Below, piece after piece: positions 8,451 through 16,948 of a stretch of DNA of 23,565 nucleotides. How positions within the stretch are numbered: the stretch's first letter is position 1; the number at the start of each line of letters is the position of its first letter. The notes under the pieces are model-generated. The model was not told the origin of the DNA. It was given only the letters and a program-made list of their open reading frames with translations, and did no database searches. The stretch is from CAVVVS01 sp963751355 (GTDB lineage Bacteria > Bacteroidota > Ignavibacteria > Ignavibacteriales > Ignavibacteriaceae): NCBI GenBank assembly GCA_963751355.1, contig CAVVVS010000065.1, positions 1-23,565 of the forward strand. Direction: 5' to 3'. Made by a program: the position numbers and the translations under genes.

Positions 8451-9608
8451 TCATTTCTCCCTTAGTCGAAATCTAAATGCCTTCAAAACATTTTGCAGCT
8501 TTTTGTACATTTCCCCCGAATAATTTTTATCTTCTATTTCAATGGTATAATTGGAGAACTCTCTTCTTAACGGATAATTTTTACGCAGCCTATCAAAATA
8601 ACCCGGTCTTTCCGCTTCATCTTTCAGAAGCAAATCTCTCATTCTTCGATCATCATCATCTACCGGGTAAATGCTTGTGAAAATGTTAAATAATGTTTTT
8701 TCGAAAGATTCGTTTTTATCTAATGTAAAAATAGAATTATCAATGGCCGGGAGATCCGGTGACCATTTTGATTTTACATTTAGATATTTGGAAACCGCAT
8801 CAACCATCGTAACAGTGCCGTTAACTTTTCCCTCAAGTGAATAACCTGCAATATGAGGGGAGCCGATAAATGCTTTTTTTAATAATTCTAAATTAATTTC
8901 GGGCTCATCTTCCCATACATCAAGTATGCAAGTGGTTTCCTGCTTGCGGAGCATTTCAAGGAGTGCTTTGTTGTCAACAACGGGACCGCGGGAAGCATTT
9001 ATAAATATTACATCTTCTTTTAGCTTTTTTAAATTATTGCCATCAAATAAGTGAACAGTTTTATCGATGCCTTCGCGGTTTAACGGAACGTGCAGGGTGA
9101 TGATATCTGCATCATAAATGTTCTCAAGCGGCACGAAATCTGTACTGCCGGTTTCCCTTTGTACCGGCGGATCGTTCTTCATGATTTTCATACCTAAAGT
9201 CTCGGCAAGTTTTACTATTTTGCTTCCTATATTTCCCACACCAACGACTCCGATACTTTTATCTTTTAACACCATTTGCTTTTCAACAACCGCTTTTGCT
9301 AATGCGGTAAAAACATATTCCGTTACCGCATACGAATTACATCCCTTAGCATCCGCAAAGGCAATATTGTTTTTTCCCAGGTAATCAAAATCAATATGAT
9401 CCGTTCCGATTGTAGCCGTTCCTACAAACTTAACTTTTGTTTCGTTAAGCAGTGTCTCGCTGACCTTTGTTATTGAGCGTACGATTAAGATATCGCAGTT
9501 TTTCAGAATGGAATTCGAAATTTTTCTGCCGTCTATCAAAGTTACATTCCCGAATTGTGAAAATGCCTCCTCAGCAAATGCGATATTTTCGTCAACTATT
9601 ATGTTCAC
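8451..9608 (-). CDS. pdxB: erythronate-4-phosphate dehydrogenase
   Basis: Oxidises 4-phospho-D-erythronate to 2-oxo-3-hydroxy-4-phosphobutanoate, the second step of the DXP-dependent pyridoxal phosphate pathway. The 385 residues show the D-2-hydroxyacid dehydrogenase layout. The substrate domain has GTATIGTDHID (63-73), the NAD domain has GVGNIG (123-128), and the catalytic residues are Arg207 (NASRG), Glu235 (EDEPE) and His252 (SPHIAGYS). AGYSLEGK and the C-terminal extension (about 290-385) are the PdxB dimerisation part that plain phosphoglycerate dehydrogenases lack. I chose GTG 9608 (MNIIVDENIAFAEE) because family members start this way and AAGG lies nine bases upstream; an in-frame TTG at 9632 would add eight residues. 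No other pdx gene is in the window. Confidence 0.9.
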   Translation of the reverse strand: MNIIVDENIAFAEEAFSQFGNVTLIDGRKISNSILKNCDILIVRSITKVSETLLNETKVKFVGTATIGTDHIDFDYLGKNNIAFADAKGCNSYAVTEYVFTALAKAVVEKQMVLKDKSIGVVGVGNIGSKIVKLAETLGMKIMKNDPPVQRETGSTDFVPLENIYDADIITLHVPLNREGIDKTVHLFDGNNLKKLKEDVIFINASRGPVVDNKALLEMLRKQETTCILDVWEDEPEINLELLKKAFIGSPHIAGYSLEGKVNGTVTMVDAVSKYLNVKSKWSPDLPAIDNSIFTLDKNESFEKTLFNIFTSIYPVDDDDRRMRDLLLKDEAERPGYFDRLRKNYPLRREFSNYTIEIEDKNYSGEMYKKLQNVLKAFRFRLREK

Positions 9609-10109
9609 AGCAAAAACCTTATTGTTAGTCAAATAAACTAATTAAATATTTATTCAATATAAAAAAATAATACGCCTTAAAGTATGAGGCCATGTGAATA
9701 GTATCCTCGATCATATTATTGTTTCTTTTTGAAAAATATATGCATTCCCTGCATGATTATATCTGCAGGACTTAACCGGGGACCTAGCCGCATAATTTCG
9801 ATCTAATTCCAGATCCGGGATTAACGAATTTAGACATTTGATCTATCTGAGCGCATTGCATTTCCAAATCATATATCGAAAATCGTTAATCGGCATTCTT
9901 AAATTGAAAAATTACTTTTTGACAGCCAAATAGCTTGAGAATAATATAAATCATATTTATATAATAGAAAAATATTTATGATCCTCTTCCATATTGTTTT
10001 TTCAGAAATTAAACTATATTTTGTGAGGAATTTAAAATAAATTTATAACAAGAAAATATGTAGAAAATAACAATTAATAATCTATTCACTTAAAATGAGG
10101 GAGTAAACA
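9609..10109. other. divergent promoter region between pdxB and mgtE
   Basis: About 500 AT-rich bases between two divergently transcribed genes, so both promoters should lie here. A 6-bp hairpin CCTGCA/TGCAGG with a ten-base loop lies at 9748-9769. I looked for an M-box magnesium riboswitch ahead of mgtE and could not recognise its conserved core. No coding frame is supported. Confidence 0.5.
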
Positions 10110-11492
10110 ATGCTAAGCCAATTGCTTCAACCCGAAATTAGAGCTCTGATAGATGAGCGAAAACTTAGCACAATAAAAGAATTATTAAGTGAATGGACTC
10201 CCACCGACATTGCCGAATTAATGGGTGAACTTCCCGAAAATGAACAAGCAATAATATTTCGCCTCCTTTCTCACGACCTTGCCACAGATACATTCGAATA
10301 TCTTGAATTGGAACATCAGCTAAGCTTATTAAAAGCCATGGGCAAAGAAGAGGCTGCTTCCGTGCTTAACGAAATGTCGCCCGATGATCGTACAGCTTTA
10401 TTAGAAGACCTGCCCAGTTTCGCTGCTAAACAATTAATAATGAATCTATCGGCGGAAGAACGAAAAGTTGCACAGACTTTATTAGGCTATCCCGAAAACA
10501 GTGTCGGACGATTGATGACTCCCGATTATATTGCCGTAAATCCGGAATGGACAATCACCGAAACTTTGAATTACGTCAGAGCTCACGGTTCCGACAGCGA
10601 AACATTGAATCTAATTTATGTGGTGGATGAAAAAGGAAAATTAATTGACGACATAAGAATAAGAGAAATCTTATTAGCCCCCATAGATTCACGGATGATA
10701 GATTTAATGGATGAAAATTACATGGCGTTAAACGTCAACGACGATCAGGAAACGGCCGTGGGGATATTTAAAAAATATGATAGAATTGCATTACCGGTTG
10801 TAGATGCATTCGGTGTTTTAATAGGTATTGTAACCGTGGATGATGTCCTTGATGTAGCAGAAGAGGAAGCAACTGAGGATATACATAAAATAGGCGGTAC
10901 CGAGGCACTGGAAGAATCGTATGCGACAATCTCACTTTTTCAGATGGTTAAAAAAAGAGCCGGATGGTTAAGTATATTATTCGTTGGTGAGATGTTTACA
11001 GCCTCGGCTATGTCGTATTTTGAAGGTGAAATCAGCAAAGCGGTTGTACTTGCATTATTCGTTCCATTGATTATTTCGAGCGGCGGTAACTCCGGGTCGC
11101 AAGCCGCCACACTTGTTATTCGTGCATTATCATTAGGTGATATTACTTTAAGAGATTGGTGGCACGTTATGAAGCGGGAAATTATTTCAGGTTTATCATT
11201 AGGAGCTATTTTAGCCGTCATCGGATTTTTACGCATAACGGTTTGGCAAACGGCTTCGCATGATATGTACGGGCCTCATTGGATATTAATAGCACTCACA
11301 GTAAGCTGCTCACTTATCGGTGTTGTGACCTGGGGAACATTAATGGGTTCGATGCTTCCTATAATTTTAAAAAAATTAGGTTTCGATCCAGCAACATCAT
11401 CTGCTCCTTTTGTTGCAACCTTGGTCGATGTAACGGGGTTAATAATTTATTTTACAGTTGCGTTAATTATTTTAAGCGGAACGCTTTTATAG
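10110..11492 (+). CDS. mgtE: MgtE family magnesium channel/transporter
   Basis: A dimeric inner-membrane Mg2+ channel gated by cytoplasmic Mg2+. The 460 residues show the complete layout: an MgtE N domain of helical repeats (1-125), two CBS domains (about 133-250, starting VGRLMTPDYIAV), a plug-helix region (about 255-275) and five membrane helices (about 285-460). The pore signature SSGGNSGSQAATLVIRALS lies at 323-341. The last helix has GFDPATSSAPFVATLVD ending at Asp440, the position of the conserved pore aspartate. The ATG is preceded by GAGGGAG, the best ribosome site in this part of the window. The gene is monocistronic, with gaps of about 500 and 790 bases. A magnesium-dependent leader is possible but was not identified. 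Confidence 0.96.
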   Translation: MLSQLLQPEIRALIDERKLSTIKELLSEWTPTDIAELMGELPENEQAIIFRLLSHDLATDTFEYLELEHQLSLLKAMGKEEAASVLNEMSPDDRTALLEDLPSFAAKQLIMNLSAEERKVAQTLLGYPENSVGRLMTPDYIAVNPEWTITETLNYVRAHGSDSETLNLIYVVDEKGKLIDDIRIREILLAPIDSRMIDLMDENYMALNVNDDQETAVGIFKKYDRIALPVVDAFGVLIGIVTVDDVLDVAEEEATEDIHKIGGTEALEESYATISLFQMVKKRAGWLSILFVGEMFTASAMSYFEGEISKAVVLALFVPLIISSGGNSGSQAATLVIRALSLGDITLRDWWHVMKREIISGLSLGAILAVIGFLRITVWQTASHDMYGPHWILIALTVSCSLIGVVTWGTLMGSMLPIILKKLGFDPATSSAPFVATLVDVTGLIIYFTVALIILSGTLL

Positions 11493-12280
11493 TGGTTGAA
11501 ATTTTCTTAGAAAATATTAATATTATTATTTAAATTATTTTAAACCTTGCAGATTTAAAGTAAAAAAATCGGCATTTGATGAAAACGGATTTACAACTGT
11601 AATATCCTGCGTTATGCAAAATATCTAAAATTTTATTTTACGTCATTTCGAGTTTAGCCGCATCTTTCGGGATTCGGAATTACGTTTTGCATTATTTTTC
11701 ATATCAAGACTCGATAATGATTCCAATCGGCACAAGGTTCAGTTTGATTAAAGTGTAACTTTTCTTAACAAAACGTTTAATCTGAAACTTTTTGAGAAAT
11801 ATATCCCTAATATCTCTAATTAATAGCTTTGTATCACAGCATGCGGACTAATTTTAAATAATATTGCTAAGTAATTTTATTATTTAATTTTAGAAACTTA
11901 TTATCACACGGCGAGTGCATAGGTTATTTAATCTGCTGTTTAAGTTTTAATGGGTCGATTATAAGCAGGCTCGTATATAATTTTTTTCTGTATTGAGCCA
12001 TAATGTGACTTACGTGGCGAAGCTGTGTTAAATTTTATTTTGAGACTAAAGTGTAATTTTCAAGTTGCCTTTCTAAAAATGTGTGTGACAGCGGGGAAGA
12101 TTTATTTTGCGTTCTATAAAATAAATAATTAATGGAGGGAAATGTTGCGTATGATGAATAAATAGATAAAAAATTTCATATATATAGAGAGATTAGATGG
12201 TTAAAACTTCTTATATTTAGTCACTTAATTATTAATAATACAAAATCGTTTCTTAAAAATAATCTGAAACTCCAAAGCAC
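11493..12280. other. long gene-free leader ahead of wecB-type gene
   Basis: 788 AT-rich bases without a credible gene. It holds the 24-base element listed separately at 12003-12026, and an ATGCAAAA/TTTTGCAT inverted pair (11614-11621 and 11685-11692) around a CGTCATTTCGAG stretch that resembles widespread intergenic repeats. No tRNA or coding remnant was recognised. Its length before a polysaccharide gene suggests a long 5' untranslated leader; that is inference. Confidence 0.5.
12003..12026 (+). promoter_or_regulatory. ops/JUMPStart-like leader element, copy 1
   Basis: A 24-base element whose core is TACGTGGCGAAGCTGT, repeated with a single mismatch at 16829-16852. This copy starts 278 bases ahead of the wecB-type start codon. 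GGCGAAGC resembles the GGCGGTAGC core of the enterobacterial ops element: both contain a GC...GC mini-hairpin, here with a GAA loop. The position in the leaders of two nucleotide-sugar genes fits an antitermination or pausing signal. The function is inferred only from repetition, position and this partial resemblance. Confidence 0.45.
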
Positions 12281-13429
12281 ATGAAAATTATTTCTGTTGT
12301 AGGCGCCCGACCAAATTTTATGAAAGTAGCGCCAATTCACAAAGCATTCCAGCATTATAATCAGCAAAGATTAGGCGGAAATAATCACAATCCCGAAACG
12401 GAAATTACTCATCTCATCTGTCATACCGGACAGCATTACGATGAGAAGATGTCGAAAGTTTTTTTCGAAGATCTTGAATTACCTGTACCGAATTTCTATT
12501 TAGGTGTAGGATCAAGCTCCCATGCCCAGCAGAGTGCTATGATTATGATAGAATTCGAAAAAGTACTTCTTGATGAAAAACCGGATTTACTGATTGTTGT
12601 AGGAGATGTGAATTCAACAATTGCCTGTAGTCTTGTGGCATCTAAATTAAATATAAAGGTTGCACATGTTGAAGCAGGATTAAGAAGTTATGACAGATCC
12701 ATGCCGGAAGAAATAAACCGTCTTCTTACGGATTCAATTTCCGATTATCTTTTTGTGACCGAAAGAAGCGGTTTGGAAAACCTTGAACGTGAGGGTATTC
12801 CTTCTAAAAAAGTTTTTTTTACCGGTAATGTAATGATTGATAGTTTGGTTCACTATCTTCCCAAAGCAGCTAAATCAAATATTCTTAGAAAATTAAAAAT
12901 AAATGATTCAAAGTTTATACTATTAACTTTGCATCGTCCCGCAAATGTTGACTCACAGCAGTTTCTTGAGCAGCTCGTATCCTTTCTAAATAACTTATCC
13001 GAAAAGAGACCTATCATTTTCCCAATACACCCAAGAACAAATAAAAATTTACAAGAACATAACTTGATCTCCAAGCTGTCGGAAAATGTGTTGTTAACCG
13101 ATCCAATCGGTTATATCGATTTTTTATGCCTTACTAAAAATGCTGAACTTATTATTACTGACAGCGGCGGGATTCAAGAAGAAAGTACATATCTTGGTGT
13201 GCAGTGCATTACTGTAAGAGATAATACAGAGCGCCCGGTTACAGTAGATGTAGGTACTAATCAACTTATTGGAACGGAGCTTAATAATGTTGAAGCAGCT
13301 GCAATGAGTATTCTTGACGGATATAAGAAAAAGGGGAGTATACCGGAATTGTGGGACGGAAAAGCAGCGGAAAGAATAGTGGACATTTTAGTGCGTGAGA
13401 TGGTGCCGGAAGGTAAAAGAGTGAATTAG
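12281..13429 (+). CDS. wecB: UDP-N-acetylglucosamine 2-epimerase, non-hydrolysing
   Basis: Interconverts UDP-GlcNAc and UDP-ManNAc in the cytoplasm for surface polysaccharide synthesis. At 382 residues it has the normal length with the two-domain GT-B fold: VGARPNFMKVAPI (7-19), HTGQHYD (48-54), Asp109 in GDVNST, Glu131 in EAGLR, Glu144 in MPEEINR, His218 in LHRPANVD and the UDP-binding DSGGIQEES (294-302). The acidic residues and His218 correspond to the known active-site set. Because a WlbA/WbpB-type enzyme lies downstream, the substrate could instead be the 2,3-diacetamido glucuronate of the WbpI branch; sequence alone does not settle this. The ATG at 12281 lacks a strong ribosome site. 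Confidence 0.92.
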   Translation: MKIISVVGARPNFMKVAPIHKAFQHYNQQRLGGNNHNPETEITHLICHTGQHYDEKMSKVFFEDLELPVPNFYLGVGSSSHAQQSAMIMIEFEKVLLDEKPDLLIVVGDVNSTIACSLVASKLNIKVAHVEAGLRSYDRSMPEEINRLLTDSISDYLFVTERSGLENLEREGIPSKKVFFTGNVMIDSLVHYLPKAAKSNILRKLKINDSKFILLTLHRPANVDSQQFLEQLVSFLNNLSEKRPIIFPIHPRTNKNLQEHNLISKLSENVLLTDPIGYIDFLCLTKNAELIITDSGGIQEESTYLGVQCITVRDNTERPVTVDVGTNQLIGTELNNVEAAAMSILDGYKKKGSIPELWDGKAAERIVDILVREMVPEGKRVN

Positions 13430-13675
13430 AAATTATAAATTATTAAAGACCGGGAAATGTGCAATCAGTGATAAGGTAATTGGAAAAACCGTAATGCACG
13501 AGAGCTATTAAGCATTTGACTTTACATTGAGAAATTTGAAATTTACATAACAAAAAATAATAAAACAATTAGATTGTGCTCTAATATTTTTAGAGTGGAT
13601 TCATAAATGATTCTATTGTCTAATTATTGAACTTTTCTTTAAATAACTTCCTAAAATATAGGAGGACCTTTGATT

Positions 13676-14968
13676 ATGCAGTTACTTGATAAAATTGAAA
13701 ACAAAAAAGTTACTATCGGTATAATCGGGCTCGGTTATGTAGGCCTTCCGCTTGCAGTCGAATTCGGGAAACAATATAGGGTAATCGGATTTGATATAAA
13801 TTCTAAAAGGATAAAAGAATTATCCGAAGGCAAAGACAAAACTTTAGAAACCACACCCGAAGAATTATCCGAAGCAAAGCATCTCGATTTTACATCCAGG
13901 TTAGATGATTTAGAGGAAGCGGATATTTATGTAGTTACCGTTCCAACTCCCATTGATGATTATAAAATACCCGATTTAACCCCGCTTCTGAAAGCAAGTG
14001 AAACAGTGGGAAAAGTTCTGAAAAAAGATAACGTGGTTGTTTATGAATCTACGGTATATCCCGGATGTACCGAAGATGACTGTGTACCTGTTTTAGAAAA
14101 GTTCAGCGGATTAAAATTTAATAAAGATTTTTATTGCGGGTACAGCCCGGAAAGAATAAATCCCGGCGACAAAGAGCACCGTGTATCCTCAATCAAAAAA
14201 ATAGTCAGCGGCAGCACTCCTGAAATTGCATCAGGATTGGATTCATTATATAAAAGTATAATAAAAGCCGGCACTCATCTTGCCACTTCAATAAAGGTAG
14301 CCGAAGCTGCAAAAGTAATTGAGAATACTCAGCGCGATATAAACATAGCGTTTGTAAATGAGCTGGCGAAACTTTTTGACACAATGGGTATAGATACACT
14401 GGATGTGCTTGAAGCGGCAGGAACAAAGTGGAACTTTCTACCTTTCAGGCCGGGCCTTGTCGGCGGTCATTGTATTGGGGTTGACCCGTATTATTTAACG
14501 CATAAAGCCGTTCAGGTAGGGTATCACCCGGAAATAATTTTAGCCGGAAGAAGAATAAATGATAGGATGGGTGCATTCGTTGCAAATGAGCTCGTGAAGC
14601 TGATGATTAAAAAAGAGCATAAAATTAATAATTCTAAAGTACTGGTGCTCGGTATTACCTTCAAGGAAAACTGTCCGGACATAAGAAATTCGAGAGTAAT
14701 AGACATTATTCACGAATTGAGCGAATACGGGTGCAATGTTGATGTGTATGATCCCTGGGCAGATAAGGGGGATGTTAAAGAAGAATATGGGATTGATATA
14801 TTGTCCGATTTGAGTGAAGTTCATGATAAAAATTATTCAGGTATAATGTTGGCAGTGGCGCATGATCAGTTTAAAAAGATGGACTATTCTGCACTGCGTT
14901 TAAACGGAGCTGTCGTTTATGATGTTAAAGGAGTATTGAAAAGAGAATTGGTTGATAACAGGCTTTAA
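13676..14968 (+). CDS. UDP-N-acetylhexosamine 6-dehydrogenase, TviB/WbpO type
   Basis: Oxidises C6 of a UDP-HexNAc twice, using 2 NAD+, to the UDP-uronic acid. The 430 residues have an N-terminal Rossmann domain (GLGYVG, 18-23), a central helix with Lys213 (AEAAKVIENTQRD) and the catalytic Cys266 in GGHCIGVDPYYL, followed by the C-terminal UDP-binding domain (from about 318). VPTPIDDYKIPDLTPL (89-104) and ESTVYPGCTEDDC are typical of the TviB/WbpO branch that acts on UDP-GlcNAc or UDP-GalNAc, not UDP-glucose. GGAGG at 13661-13665 is ten bases before ATG 13676; a TTG at 13670 is too close to it. It stands directly before a TviC-like epimerase, the order seen in Vi-type capsule pathways. Confidence 0.9.
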   Translation: MQLLDKIENKKVTIGIIGLGYVGLPLAVEFGKQYRVIGFDINSKRIKELSEGKDKTLETTPEELSEAKHLDFTSRLDDLEEADIYVVTVPTPIDDYKIPDLTPLLKASETVGKVLKKDNVVVYESTVYPGCTEDDCVPVLEKFSGLKFNKDFYCGYSPERINPGDKEHRVSSIKKIVSGSTPEIASGLDSLYKSIIKAGTHLATSIKVAEAAKVIENTQRDINIAFVNELAKLFDTMGIDTLDVLEAAGTKWNFLPFRPGLVGGHCIGVDPYYLTHKAVQVGYHPEIILAGRRINDRMGAFVANELVKLMIKKEHKINNSKVLVLGITFKENCPDIRNSRVIDIIHELSEYGCNVDVYDPWADKGDVKEEYGIDILSDLSEVHDKNYSGIMLAVAHDQFKKMDYSALRLNGAVVYDVKGVLKRELVDNRL

Positions 14969-15117
14969 TTAATTATCGGAATCTCATTTCTTTATTTAAT
15001 TAGTAAAGAAAAATTAAACGATTATTTTGAGCTGTGTAATTCCGGTTCAAGGCGGGAATGACAACTACCTTGAAATGAATTTGAAATCTTCTAAAAAATA
15101 ATAATAGGAAAAAAAGA

Positions 15118-16077
15118 GTGAGTTTAAAATTTTTAATCACAGGTGGCGCAGGGTTTATCGGTTCAAACATTGCTGAATTTCTCTTAACGGAAGGGCACAA
15201 AGTACGGGTGATTGACAACTTCAGTACCGGTAAGAAAGAAAACATAGCCGGGTTCGAAAAGGATATCGAACTAATTGACGGCGACATACGTGATTTCAAT
15301 ACGGTGACTAATGCTGTAAAAGACATTGAAATAATATTGCACCAGGCGGCTTTACCTTCAGTTCCGCGTTCAATTTCCGACCCGGTCACTTCAAATGAAG
15401 TGAATGTTACAGGCACACTAAATATCCTGGAAGCTGCCAGGAAAAGCGAGGTGCAGAGAGTTGTTTCTGCCAGTTCCTCATCCGTGTACGGCGATACTCC
15501 CGAACTGCCCAAACACGAAGGAATGACACCTAACCCGCTTTCACCTTACGCCGTAACAAAATTAACCGGCGAAAAATATAGCCGGGTGTTTGCTAATATT
15601 TACGGACTTGAAACAATCTGCCTGAGATATTTTAATGTGTTCGGACCGCACCAGGATCCCGATTCACAATATTCGGCTGTTATACCAAAATTTATAAAAG
15701 CAATTCTTGAAGGCAAGCAGCCTGTAATTTACGGAGACGGTGAACAGAGCCGGGATTTCACATACATTACCAATGTTATTAAAGCAAATTATCTTGCAGC
15801 TACCGCAGATATAAAGGAATTCGGATTAGCTGTAAACTGTGCTTGTCATGAAAGAATCACGCTTAACCAGTTAGTGGATTCAATAAATGAAATATTGCAC
15901 AGTGAAATTCTTCCGATTTTCAATGAGCCTAGAAAAGGTGACATTAAACATTCATTTGCAGATATTGCTCTAGCGGAAAAAACTTTCGGATACCGGCCGG
16001 ACATTACTTTTAAAGAGGGACTGCAAAAGACAGTGGAATATTTTAGAGGCAAAATGTTTAGTAAACTAAAATACTAA
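15118..16077 (+). CDS. UDP-HexNAc(A) 4-epimerase, TviC/WbpP-like SDR
   Basis: An extended short-chain dehydrogenase that inverts C4 of a UDP-sugar through a bound NAD. In 319 residues it has GGAGFIGS (9-16), the D(I)RD motif at 56-59, the SASSSSVYG stretch (118-125) with catalytic Ser, and YAVTK with Tyr144/Lys148. SVPRSISDP (81-89) and YFNVFGPHQDP (171-181) are typical of the WbpP/TviC/GalE group. Directly behind a TviB-like dehydrogenase it most likely converts UDP-GlcNAcA to UDP-GalNAcA, or the neutral sugars. The start is GTG 15118, with AGGAAA about ten bases upstream; it is 149 bases after the dehydrogenase stop, so cotranscription is plausible. Confidence 0.88.
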   Translation: MSLKFLITGGAGFIGSNIAEFLLTEGHKVRVIDNFSTGKKENIAGFEKDIELIDGDIRDFNTVTNAVKDIEIILHQAALPSVPRSISDPVTSNEVNVTGTLNILEAARKSEVQRVVSASSSSVYGDTPELPKHEGMTPNPLSPYAVTKLTGEKYSRVFANIYGLETICLRYFNVFGPHQDPDSQYSAVIPKFIKAILEGKQPVIYGDGEQSRDFTYITNVIKANYLAATADIKEFGLAVNCACHERITLNQLVDSINEILHSEILPIFNEPRKGDIKHSFADIALAEKTFGYRPDITFKEGLQKTVEYFRGKMFSKLKY

Positions 16078-16530
16078 GCTTGGATGTTTCTATATGGATG
16101 TTGGCAATAAATATGTATACTTTGATGTTTATAAGATTGATCCCTTGTATATTAAAGTTTGAATAATATTGATTACGGGGGAACAGGTCACAATTATCAT
16201 TAGCATATACTTAATGAATTGTATACTTGGTTGGTGAAAGATAATTTTTTATAAAGATGTACATATTATGTAAGCCCAATATTTCTCTGCGATAATTTGA
16301 CCTCTATAAGATCAGTATATATCCATACCGAATTATACCGGAAAATAATTTATTTGTAGATTAGTTGTCATTGAGGCGGTATTTTAAAAGGGGATTTGCT
16401 TATAAGTTTAGGGGAAAAACCGATTTGAAAATATTGTAGACATTTTGGAAAATCTTGAGTGCTACAATTATCATGTCAATCATCCAATAGGTATTATTAG
16501 ATGAGTTCACTATAAAAAGTTCAGAGGCAC

Positions 16531-16555
16531 CATTCTGAATGAAGTGAAGAATCTC
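16531..16555. repeat. intergenic repeat motif of the ATTCTGAATGAAGTGAAG type
   Basis: The stretch CATTCTGAATGAAGTGAAG followed by AATCTC matches a family of short intergenic repeats (ATTCTGAGCGAAGCGAAGAATCT and variants) that I know from many environmental bacterial genomes. Translated, it yields the spurious peptide LNEVKNL. It occurs once in this window. Confidence 0.45.
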
Positions 16556-16828
16556 AAAAAGTTCAAGTTGTTAAAGATAACGGAGAACGCAGTTCAGCGA
16601 AAGTAAGATAGAAATCAATAAAGGTAAAAAATAAGTGCTTTGTTTCAGCATCAATGAAAATTTAGATAATTGACAATAATAAGTAATAGCAATAAATTTA
16701 ATATTATCCGCTGATTTAATATTAACCCGCTTCATTTAAAGTCTTCATAGAGCTAAAATCAGATTATCTTTTATCCCGTATTGCTTTGAAAAGTTTTACA
16801 TTTTAAAATATTCTATACATCCTTCATT

Positions 16829-16852
16829 ATGTGACTCACGTGGCGAAGCTGT
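16829..16852 (+). promoter_or_regulatory. ops/JUMPStart-like leader element, copy 2
   Basis: Second copy of the 24-base element, with core CACGTGGCGAAGCTGT; it differs from the copy at 12003-12026 only by C for T. It starts 120 bases ahead of the wlbA-type ATG. The flanks are unrelated apart from a T/A-rich start, so the conservation is confined to the element, as expected of a functional site. The C at the variable position creates a perfect CACGTG palindrome here. Confidence 0.45.
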
Positions 16853-16948
16853 ATAAAAGTGAAATTAAAAAAATTATCAGGCCAAAACTATTAGGCAATT
16901 AATAATTAATAATTTAACAATCCAAGAATAAAGCAATTTAATTTAACC

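Larger units (their letters stand above)
16078..16948. other. long gene-free region with decayed sequence
   Basis: 871 bases without an intact gene. An open stretch at 16427-16606 is broken by an in-frame TGA at 16502 and its second half comes from an intergenic-repeat motif. The 24-base leader element lies at 16829-16852. Two GTATACTT words occur near 16114 and 16222. It may be partly eroded coding DNA and partly the leader of the wlbA-type gene; I cannot identify a source gene. Confidence 0.45.

Noticed and set aside
9633..10109. Magnesium riboswitch ahead of mgtE.
   Set aside because: Only a short six-bp hairpin was visible; I could not identify the conserved core of an M-box or mgtA-type leader.
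15000..15512. Long minus-strand open frame of 170 codons overlapping the 4-epimerase gene.
   Set aside because: Antisense to the well-supported TviC-like gene, with no recognisable domain. Its C-terminal part comes from an intergenic stretch (near 15036-15063) resembling the common GGCGGGAATGAC-type repeat.
16838..16843. CACGTG palindrome within the 24-base element, as a stand-alone operator.
   Set aside because: The first copy reads TACGTG, so the palindrome is not conserved; the conserved unit is the whole 24 bases.
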